Source: Natronosalvus sp042663485
GTDB lineage: Archaea; Halobacteriota; Halobacteria; Halobacteriales; Natrialbaceae
Strand: one strand, 5' to 3'
NCBI GenBank assembly: GCA_042663485.1
Contig: JBHTAF010000002.1
Length of the DNA stretch: 64,000 bases
A program made the translations under genes and the position numbers. Under the pieces are notes generated by a model. That model worked only from the letters and a program-made list of their open reading frames with translations. It was not told the DNA's origin and ran no database searches. Shown in pieces: positions 44,447-51,639 of the stretch. How positions within the stretch are numbered: the stretch's first letter is position 1; each line of letters begins with the position of its first letter.

Positions 44447-45834
44447 TGACTGAAATCGAGACCTACAGCAAGGCGACGCAAGCGCAGCTCTCGCTGTCGG
44501 ATGCTCAGTGGGACGAATTGAGGACGTATCTTGAGGATCTTGCCAGCGATCTGGATCGAGCTGCAAGCGATGCACTTGGCGTTAGTGATATCGAGGAATC
44601 ACCACCGGCAATCCGGAACGGCACGTTCGATCCTGGAGGTTGGATCGGGCAGTACCCAGGCGACATCCATGTCGTAGCGAATCGGTTCGATAAAGAGGAA
44701 CAAAACTCACTCGTCTCGACGGTCGCCGAATGGGCCGATATGATCGGGGCGACAACCTTCGAGGCTGCCTTTCCTGTGTCGCCGGACATCCTCTTGGATA
44801 ATCGCACGCAATTGGGAGGATACAGCAGCGCACTCATCGATATCACGGAGGTGCTCCGCACTCAACGGCTGCCGACACAGGTCAATCGTGACCAGGAACG
44901 AGGTTCCGCCACAACTGGCCGGCCACTCCTTCACGCGACGATGCAGGCCGAAGCACGTGGTACGCCTACGGTGGTCTCGGAAAATCTCCAGTTCTCGTTT
45001 AATACGCCTGCAAACCGGCTCTTGGTGCAGTTCCATGCCGTTCTCGCTGACCGGCTCCACGAACTAACAGACCGCTACAAGACGTATGAATCTGCATTCA
45101 GCGACCAACTACAGTACCACGAGGCGTTTCTGGAAGAGCCACTCCCGCGACAGCTATACGATGCTGCGATCGAGATGGACGCAGCCGAACCAAATCTCAT
45201 CACCGCGATTCGAGAGGGCCAGACGGGGCCTGTATTGGAACTTGTAGACCTCTGGGAAACGTTCCAACGTCAACGCCGGCTTGAGCTTCGCATCTCTGAT
45301 CTGCTCCAAACCGCCGTCAAACCACTCAGCAAATTATACGAGCTGTGGTGTCTTGGCCTGTTGCTTGATATGTTGATGACCCTCACCAACTGCCCGCCCG
45401 ATACAGGCGAACTTGGCGATCTCTACACGTTCGGTGACACAGGGGCCAAACTCCACTACGATAGCAAATTGCGAAGGCATAGCAACTACTTGAGTCCTGA
45501 ATTTAATGTTGGATCGGGCCGGCCTGATTTCGCCCTTAGCTATGGCGATGAAGTCGTCTGGATCGGGGACGCAAAGTGCAAGAGCTGGACGACACTGGAA
45601 CTCAGCGACTACCAACGATTTTTCACGTATATCCTTGATTTTCTCAAAGCTGGCGATACTGGGACGATTCTTTATGCCGACTCTAAGAGACCCCCAGAGA
45701 GCCGGGGAATTCGTGATTTCGAAGTACAACACATTCCACTGCGACCGTTAGATCGCGAACCCGGCTATAGTCAGCTCAAGGATGAACTCAAAACGCGACT
45801 CATAGACGCAGGTGTCTTCAACGATCCCTCATAG
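44446..45834 (+). CDS. mcrC: McrC-like nuclease subunit (DUF2357 / PD-(D/E)XK)
   Basis: The 462-aa protein has a DUF2357-like N-terminal part and a helical middle (LRISDLLQTAVKPLSKLYEL with ELWCLGLLLDMLM). The PD-(D/E)XK nuclease core follows, with GSGRPDFALSYGDE near residue 356 and IGDAKCKSW near 373. McrC is activated by the McrB ring and cuts DNA. The overlapping start with mcrB fixes the partnership. Confidence 0.88.
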   Translation: MTEIETYSKATQAQLSLSDAQWDELRTYLEDLASDLDRAASDALGVSDIEESPPAIRNGTFDPGGWIGQYPGDIHVVANRFDKEEQNSLVSTVAEWADMIGATTFEAAFPVSPDILLDNRTQLGGYSSALIDITEVLRTQRLPTQVNRDQERGSATTGRPLLHATMQAEARGTPTVVSENLQFSFNTPANRLLVQFHAVLADRLHELTDRYKTYESAFSDQLQYHEAFLEEPLPRQLYDAAIEMDAAEPNLITAIREGQTGPVLELVDLWETFQRQRRLELRISDLLQTAVKPLSKLYELWCLGLLLDMLMTLTNCPPDTGELGDLYTFGDTGAKLHYDSKLRRHSNYLSPEFNVGSGRPDFALSYGDEVVWIGDAKCKSWTTLELSDYQRFFTYILDFLKAGDTGTILYADSKRPPESRGIRDFEVQHIPLRPLDREPGYSQLKDELKTRLIDAGVFNDPS

Positions 45835-45849
45835 TAAAATCGGCCATGA

Positions 45850-46158
45850 TCCCAATTCACAAAAACTGATTCTGAGAACGACAATTGGAGACCACAACGT
45901 CATTTGACGGATTCGGTTGGCTACAGTTTCAATCTCCGCATGCGGAACAACGAGATCATGGTGTACCTCGTAGCCAGAAGATCGCGGGATAGGGAAGCCA
46001 TCTTTGAACATCTCAGTGAATATCGAGAGGAAATTGAAGGAGCATTCGAGGATCCGTTAGAGTGGAGACCGTCTGATGGAACGTATAAGCTTGTTCTCAG
46101 GCGGGAAGCCGATCTTGAAAATAGAAGAGATGAATGGGGGACTACTGTGAGTGGTTGA
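45850..46158 (+). pseudogene. DUF4268-like fragment
   Basis: The frame after the TGA at 45847-45849 reads SQFTKTDSENDNWRPQRHLT, then YSFNLRMRNNEIMVYLVARR and SEYREEIEGAFEDPLEWRPS. This is similar to the DUF4268 domain found in restriction-associated proteins. The only ATG, at 45940, would cut off the first conserved strand, and the domain's usual end is missing. I read it as a decayed piece of a larger gene, though a short TTG-started protein (45904) cannot be excluded. Confidence 0.5.
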
Positions 46159-46451
46159 TTGATCGGGCCGAGAGACTCTATTTTGCTACTGGCCCTTACC
46201 TCGCCGGTTTCGACGCGAAATAGTAAGCGTCGATATAATCACCAACTCCACCAACTTTACCAACTCGTCTTTCTGGCCAGTGGATGATTTGCAAAGGGGC
46301 AGCATTGAACTCTATACCGGAATGGAATAACCCCCTTGTGCCTCAGTGCTATTCGATCTCGTGCTCAGATCAGTTCAACCGCGAAAAGACGCATCTGGGT
46401 CGCCTGAAATACATGAAATTGCAGTTTGAAGAAGAGGTCGAGTGATAATAG

Positions 46452-46469
46452 CCGACTAGCAATAGTCGG
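46452..46469 (+). repeat. Perfect hairpin CCGACTA-GCAA-TAGTCGG
   Basis: A 7-bp stem closes a GCAA tetraloop (GNRA type) and is followed by GTTTCTT. It has the same CCGACT/AGTCGG stem as the hairpins that begin the two 86-bp repeats downstream. Confidence 0.7.
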
Positions 46470-46544
46470 GTTTCTTCGATCTCATTACCGTTCTCCCGGC
46501 TCGGAGGTTGAACGGCCGTTGAGAAGGAGCATATTGACTCCGCA

Positions 46545-46631
46545 ACCCGACTATCAGGAGTCGGGTCTCGAGTTCGCGTTCTGTCGCCAAAACGAGTATC
46601 TCAGTCGGTCGAAATAGCCGTATTCGTATTT
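46545..46631 (+). repeat. Imperfect direct repeat, copy A, opening with a hairpin
   Basis: It starts with a perfect stem, ACCCGACT / AGTCGGGT, around ATCAGG. Shared segments GAGTATCTCAGTCGGTCGAA and ATAGCC follow, ending TATTCGTATTT. It aligns with copy B at 46758-46844 over its whole length with scattered substitutions. Confidence 0.7.
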
Positions 46632-46757
46632 AACCTGACGCCAACAAACAGCTCCCGACCCGACCCGGGTCTACGTACCGGTCTCGCCGACTATATCGAC
46701 TCGGGTAACAAGAGCTACTCCCTTGGAGACGGTATGCTGTGATCCGACAGGAGCGAT

Positions 46758-46844
46758 ACCGACTACAGGGAGTCGGGTTCCGAGTTCTCCGTTCTATCGC
46801 GAAGACCAGTATTTCAGTCGGTCGAGATAGCCGAATTCGGATTT
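46758..46844 (+). repeat. Imperfect direct repeat, copy B
   Basis: It opens CCGACT-ACAGGG-AGTCGG, continues CAGTATTTCAGTCGGTCGAG and ATAGCCGAATTCGGATTT, and parallels copy A 213 bp upstream. The hairpin stem is kept although the loop differs, which hints that structure matters. Confidence 0.7.
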
Positions 46845-47207
46845 GCTGTGATCCAAAAAATTGCCACTATGTGCCCCGGCACGTTCCCGAGTCTAACGAC
46901 CGGCTCGTCCATTGCCACCACCCTGATGAATAATATTTTACTCGCGTACGTGACGCTCGATCGCGACGAGAAGGTCGAAACTACCAACCCGAGGAAACGG
47001 TATACGTCCTCTATACAAACTCCGAGATGAGGGGGTAATCGACGACACCACCGAGAATTTGGATCGATATTGGTCGAGATAAATGGGTCAGACCGACCAC
47101 TCCTTCAAAGCAAGAGGCAAGAAGTAAACTCGCTAAGATCATCGATTCGTCCATTGGAAAACAGACCAACTACCAACTCAACATGCCGGAACGTTATAAT
47201 CAGTTTG

Positions 47208-49676
47208 TTAGAGCGATCGAAGCGAGAGCCGTTTCTCGAACTCCCGGTCAGTTTGCCTCCGGATCTGTTCCCGGACACCATGGATGTCGGACGTAAGTCC
47301 GAACTCGTCGTTGAGTTGCTCGAACTCTACGATATCGAGTATATTTTCTAGAAGGCCTACACGTCTGTCCTGCAACGCCTCGTACGTCCAGAGGGAATTG
47401 AAATAGTCGGCCAAGATAGGATCAATCTCGTCGCGTTTTCCTTGCTGGACGGCTCGAGACTGTTCGAGCAGATCCTTGAGTTTTCCTCGGTCAACCACCC
47501 CATCAGTTTCGGTGAAGTATCGGTTCGGGTGAATACTCCGGAAGTCCTTACCAGTGTCAAAGTACTGTGGCATTTTCTCGGCGAGGGGGAGATTACTCGC
47601 TCTGATGTTGTCGCTGTCACGGAGCAAGAGGAAGTTTCCGAGGTCGTTGACGAATCGCTGGGTGATGAACTCCTCAATGCTGTCGCGGCGTTGACGCTCG
47701 TCTTCGCTGAGGTCGTTGTCGTCCCGCCGGCACAACTCGATATAGGTTCGAATCGCCTCAGTGATTTCGACTTCGTCTTCTTCGAGTTGGAAGAATTCGG
47801 TCAGCCATATCGGGTTGTCGGCATTGTGTATCAGACTCTGTGGGAGAACGTGTTCGAGGTGGATACTGTCCATGTTCAGCCGGCGTTCGACGTACATGCC
47901 GTCCTCACGGAAGTGCACGTTTGCGATTTTGCCGAATAGTAGTTTCACGTTCTGTGGGTTCCACGCCTGCGCCTGAGTGACGATATCTACGAACCTATCG
48001 GAGAACATCGATGGGGTCGACGATCGCATCTCGTCAATCAGGTATCGGCGCGAGTCATCGTATACGTTCTCGCGGTTCTCCATTTCGGGCGAGAGTGAGA
48101 ATCGGTGGATCGTCTCGATGAAGATCTCCTGGAAGATATTTGGGTCTTCCCCCACGAGAAGCCGTCTGAAGTTGAGTTTCTCGACTGTGTCGAGCACTTC
48201 GTAGAGCTGTTCGCCGCTCGCGTTCGACTCCGTTGCTGTGTGGTAGTAGAGCGCCAAGATGAATGGACGCCACTGATTCATCTGTTGGCCGTTGAGACGA
48301 ATCAGCACCTCATGGCACTTCTCGTGTGCCTCAGTGAGAGCAAGGTCGGTGGGTTCCAGTACTGAATTTGTGATGTCCTTATAGTACTGAACGAGATCGT
48401 GGGCGTGGTCGAGAAAGTCTCGGGCGTCGTCGAGATGTCGCAATCGTGGCCGAACGTCGGATTCGAGATTACGGGTCGCGAACGCGTTGGTGAGTTCTGC
48501 ACTGGCCTCCCCCACGGTCTCGATCTCGGGGTCGACAATGCTGAGGTGGACGGAGAGATAGTCGTCGATCTGGTCGTCGTCTGTAGCGAACGCGACCACG
48601 ATGTCCTCCCACTTCTCGACGTACTCTTGTCGATCATCGGCATCAAAAAACGCGTTCACAACCGCTGCTCGAATGCGGTCGATCTTAGTGAGTTCAAGCC
48701 CACGATCGTTGAGAATTTCGAAGATCTGCATCCGGAAATCCGGTGCTGCGTTCCGGATGATGAACTCGCCAACGTGGTACGAGTTCTGGATGTAGTGGCT
48801 GAGGTTAATTAGCGCTAGCGCCTCGCTGTCGCTATCATTTGCCGCGTCGACGGCCTCCCCGACACGGTCTTTGTAGAAGTTGTAGGCGTCGAGCAACCGC
48901 CAGTTCGAGTCGTAGACCGGCGTAAAGTTTGAGAACGACGACGTATCAGGATTCTTTTCCTCGAGGACTTGATCGCTAATCCGGAATTCCTGGACGAGTT
49001 TCGAGATTCGCGTTGCATCGCCACGTCGACCGTCGACGTATTCACGTTCGTCTGAACAGAGATACTCCAATCGGGTTTCGGGGCCCAGCATGAGGGCTTC
49101 AAAGAACCCCAGGTCTGCGTCGTCGTCATCGTCGTGTTTATTGAGCGATAGACGTGGGACGTCTCCCTTAAGAGGGTTCTCGAAGCGGTAGAGGAGTGAC
49201 TCGATCTGCTTGATGCTCCCTTTCCGTAGTTGATTGACTGTCTCCTGCTCGATCGACTCAGCATCGAGGGAGCGGAGTTCCTCGAGAATGGAGAGTAAAA
49301 GGATATTGATCGACGTGAGTCGCTGTTGGCCGTCGATGATCTCGTGTGTGTTGCTGTCTTTGTCGACAGCGAAGTACATCGAACTGAAGAACACGTCGGA
49401 GACGTCTGAGTCCTCGACGAGATCGGCCTCCGCAAACTGTTGAAGGTCAGACCACAGTTGTCGATGATGCTTTTCTTTCCATGAGAACAGACGCTGGTAT
49501 TCCGGAACGTTAAACGTCCGATCTGAGAGAACGTCTTCTAACGTTCTCTTTTCCATCTCGAAATTCTCACCCGCGATTTGCTGCATCGCGACATGATCTG
49601 CGACCGCATTGATGTCGAGGTCAACATGGTCGTAGTCAATGTAGGTGTTGTAGAGCGTTCGAGCGTTTTCATCCAT
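47208..49676 (-). CDS. GmrSD-like DUF262/DUF1524 nuclease
   Basis: The 822-aa single-chain protein resembles type IV restriction enzymes of the GmrSD family. The DUF262 N-terminal part has VPEYQRLFSWKEKHHRQLW near residue 55 and IIDGQQRLTSINILLLSI near 113 (the DGQQR nucleotide-binding motif). The DUF1524 C-terminal HNH nuclease has LNMDSIHLEHVLPQSLIHN near 605 and FVNDLGNFLLL. Such enzymes cut modified phage DNA. A minus-strand TATA-like element at 49696-49704 supports ATG 49676. Confidence 0.9.
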   Translation of the reverse strand: MDENARTLYNTYIDYDHVDLDINAVADHVAMQQIAGENFEMEKRTLEDVLSDRTFNVPEYQRLFSWKEKHHRQLWSDLQQFAEADLVEDSDVSDVFFSSMYFAVDKDSNTHEIIDGQQRLTSINILLLSILEELRSLDAESIEQETVNQLRKGSIKQIESLLYRFENPLKGDVPRLSLNKHDDDDDADLGFFEALMLGPETRLEYLCSDEREYVDGRRGDATRISKLVQEFRISDQVLEEKNPDTSSFSNFTPVYDSNWRLLDAYNFYKDRVGEAVDAANDSDSEALALINLSHYIQNSYHVGEFIIRNAAPDFRMQIFEILNDRGLELTKIDRIRAAVVNAFFDADDRQEYVEKWEDIVVAFATDDDQIDDYLSVHLSIVDPEIETVGEASAELTNAFATRNLESDVRPRLRHLDDARDFLDHAHDLVQYYKDITNSVLEPTDLALTEAHEKCHEVLIRLNGQQMNQWRPFILALYYHTATESNASGEQLYEVLDTVEKLNFRRLLVGEDPNIFQEIFIETIHRFSLSPEMENRENVYDDSRRYLIDEMRSSTPSMFSDRFVDIVTQAQAWNPQNVKLLFGKIANVHFREDGMYVERRLNMDSIHLEHVLPQSLIHNADNPIWLTEFFQLEEDEVEITEAIRTYIELCRRDDNDLSEDERQRRDSIEEFITQRFVNDLGNFLLLRDSDNIRASNLPLAEKMPQYFDTGKDFRSIHPNRYFTETDGVVDRGKLKDLLEQSRAVQQGKRDEIDPILADYFNSLWTYEALQDRRVGLLENILDIVEFEQLNDEFGLTSDIHGVREQIRRQTDREFEKRLSLRSL

Positions 49677-49695
49677 ACCTGTGTGTCAAAGAGAA

Positions 49696-49704
49696 CCCAT
49701 ATAG
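49696..49704 (-). promoter_or_regulatory. TATA-like element of the GmrSD-like gene
   Basis: CTATATGGG-type sequence on the minus strand is centred about 24 nt before ATG 49676, in the divergent promoter region. Confidence 0.5.
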
Positions 49705-49861
49705 TAGTGTCGCGAATCACTACCAACAAGTGGTATGCTTTAACCGGTGAGAAAACGCCGGAGAGATACAGTGGAATACGTCAGTGCTGCTATATTCGGA
49801 ACCAGCACACGTCAAGCTTCCCAGTCAAGAGCATTCAAGCCTCATCCGTTCCTGGCAAAAA

Positions 49862-49870
49862 CATATATTA
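49862..49870 (+). promoter_or_regulatory. TATA-like element of the PH-like gene
   Basis: CATATATTA ends 23 nt before ATG 49893, consistent with leaderless transcription. A six-codon ATG frame at 49876 (MYLVEV) lies between them. Confidence 0.5.
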
Positions 49871-49892
49871 CCAACATGTACCTTGTCGAAGT

Positions 49893-51323
49893 ATGATCGA
49901 TCCCGATATTGAGCGTGCACAAATACTCGCCAGACAAGCGAAACACGAGTCAGTCACAGCGGAGCGTTTGACTGAAAACAAGGTCGGGATCCAACGGTAC
50001 CGGCTACACGACGACCCATTATACCGACTCCTTCGGGGCGATGAACAGCCCCATTTTCTATTCCATTCAAATCGGCATACACCCTCGTTCAATGGCCCTT
50101 CAGCCCCAAAGGAGATTCAACGATCACGTCGGTTTCGGGTTCTTCACCTCATCACTGATTCGAGGTGGTTAATGGTCGCTGGTAACCGACACGGAGACCA
50201 GAAACACGAAATCGTTCTGGACGAGATCAAAGCTACGAACTACGAAACCGGTAATTCACTTCGTTCGAGTTTTTCGAGAAACCTGTTCGCGTTGGAAACT
50301 GAAAGTGCTCACTATACAATTCCAGTTTCAAACGATTATGGGGTGGTAGCTCTCGAACAGTTGACCTACTATCTTCAGGAGACTCACGGAGCGATAGCCG
50401 GTGCCGTTGCAATCAATTCGGATGATGCAGGGTACACAATCGCTGGAAACGATTCGATTGAGTACAGTAAAGCCGACGTCCGGGCGAGACTTGATCGGGT
50501 TCCAGACGCTGCCATGGACGAAGCCAATGAATTACTGGCAAAAACAAACGATCCCGAGATTCTCGTCCCTCAACTAAATAGCCTCATCGAACGGGAAGAG
50601 CAATCGAGCCGATCGCTTGACGAGATGGTAAGTGAGGCGTCATCGGTTGAAGAGCTTCGCCGCGAACTCGAGACGCCGGCAGAACGCGCCCAACGGCGGA
50701 CAAAAGAGCGGGCTGAACAAAAATATGAACAGGCTCGTGAGACCTTCAAACAGTCGGATCCGGAAGAGGTCGGGAGATGGGGTGCAAGCGTCGGACAGGC
50801 GGCCCTTCCATTAGCCATGGTAGCGCCAGGTTCAACACCTCTGTGGCTGGCCGCGTATTTCGTTCTCGGTGGTGCTGCTGGCGTTCACGCCAGTGGGAGT
50901 CAAGCATCACCATTAGCTGATGTAGATCCCGAGGCACTCGCTGCCCACATGACCGCGCTTGCACAGGCAGGGAAAGGTCTCGAAAACGTCGATGGTGAGG
51001 TAGCCGGTACGTTACTCGGTGCATTCACACACCTTGGAAGCCAACTCGCCCCCGAAGAATACGCAAAATGGATTACCGCCGCTGATCCGGAAGCAATTCT
51101 CGCAGGGGCCGAAGCAGGTGCAGAGTTCGCAATGAGTGACGATGTTACCGGTAGTCGACGACAAGGAGCGGTTGCAGGAGCAGGGCTAGGTGTTCTCGGG
51201 AGTTATACTACGAATGGCGATTCAGATGCTTTTCGTGAGATACTCGATGCAGATATATACGACGATTATTTGAAAGAGGTATCCACTGATAATACTCGAG
51301 CGCTCGAAACGCCATCAAAATAG
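49893..51323 (+). CDS. PH-like (bPH) membrane-associated protein of unknown function
   Basis: The 476-aa protein starts MIDPDIERAQILARQAKHES. Residues 50-175 resemble a bacterial pleckstrin-homology-like domain, with PHFLFHSNRHTPSFNG, RVLHLITDSRWLMVAGNRHG and HYTIPVSNDYGVVALEQLTY. A charged coiled coil follows (AERAQRRTKERAEQKYEQAR), then hydrophobic Gly/Ala-rich stretches (ALPLAMVAPGSTPLWLAAYF; GAVAGAGLGVLGSYT). Its place between two defence systems suggests a membrane-acting or sensing defence role. This is an inference, since no enzyme motif is present. Confidence 0.6.
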   Translation: MIDPDIERAQILARQAKHESVTAERLTENKVGIQRYRLHDDPLYRLLRGDEQPHFLFHSNRHTPSFNGPSAPKEIQRSRRFRVLHLITDSRWLMVAGNRHGDQKHEIVLDEIKATNYETGNSLRSSFSRNLFALETESAHYTIPVSNDYGVVALEQLTYYLQETHGAIAGAVAINSDDAGYTIAGNDSIEYSKADVRARLDRVPDAAMDEANELLAKTNDPEILVPQLNSLIEREEQSSRSLDEMVSEASSVEELRRELETPAERAQRRTKERAEQKYEQARETFKQSDPEEVGRWGASVGQAALPLAMVAPGSTPLWLAAYFVLGGAAGVHASGSQASPLADVDPEALAAHMTALAQAGKGLENVDGEVAGTLLGAFTHLGSQLAPEEYAKWITAADPEAILAGAEAGAEFAMSDDVTGSRRQGAVAGAGLGVLGSYTTNGDSDAFREILDADIYDDYLKEVSTDNTRALETPSK

Positions 51324-51513
51324 GCTCTGGTTAGATTACTTTCGGATCGCTTTGAGGTCGCTTGGTAGCGAATTGTCTACCTGCGGTTTACAGCCCCGAC
51401 CCTCGTTCGACTGACTTGAGGTATAGAGACCAGGCCTCATTATCTTCGGCAATATCGGTATCCTTGATTTTTAGAGTTTGATCTCGAGCCTAGTCTTTGT
51501 CGGGTCAAACGCG
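51324..51513. other. Leader region of the methyltransferase defence operon
   Basis: This is AT-richer than its surroundings, with no supported gene. It includes GATTTTTAGAG at about 51468 and a TATTTG-containing run further right at 51560. One of these may be the promoter of the operon starting at 51629. No convincing inverted repeat was seen. Confidence 0.4.
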
Positions 51514-51639
51514 ATGAGCGGACGCAGTAATTCAGCAATTGGCGTAACTCTACAACAACTACTATATTTGTTCGATCAGATGGAAATGTATGGCAGTCCA
51601 CAACTGGTATCATCTAAGGGTGACATGAATGACAGGTGA
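51514..51639 (+). CDS. Possible 41-aa ORF overlapping the ATPase start
   Basis: ATG 51514 opens MSGRSNSAIGVTLQQLLYLF and ends KGDMNDR, with its TGA 11 bp inside the next gene. In this AT-richer stretch an open frame with a helical LQQLLYLFDQMEM core is less likely to be chance. No homology is recognised. It could be a leader peptide coupled to the defence operon. Confidence 0.3.
   Translation: MSGRSNSAIGVTLQQLLYLFDQMEMYGSPQLVSSKGDMNDR

Larger units (their letters stand above)
46159..47207. other. Degenerate intergenic region of about 1 kb
   Basis: No intact gene is seen. It holds three ACCAACT copies at a 9-bp period (46241-46265), several CCGACT...AGTCGG hairpins, an 86-bp imperfect direct repeat, and scraps of coding sequence. 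One scrap is a 35-codon frame from GTG 46338 ending LKYMKLQFEEEVE. Another is a frameshifted wHTH-like tail near 46945-47082, ending VIDDTTENLDRYWSR. The region looks like a graveyard between two restriction systems. Confidence 0.6.

Noticed and set aside
46400..46900. CRISPR-like array in the repeat-rich intergenic region
   Set aside because: Repeats are imperfect, about 86 bp long and only two. Spacing is not regular, and no cas gene is nearby.
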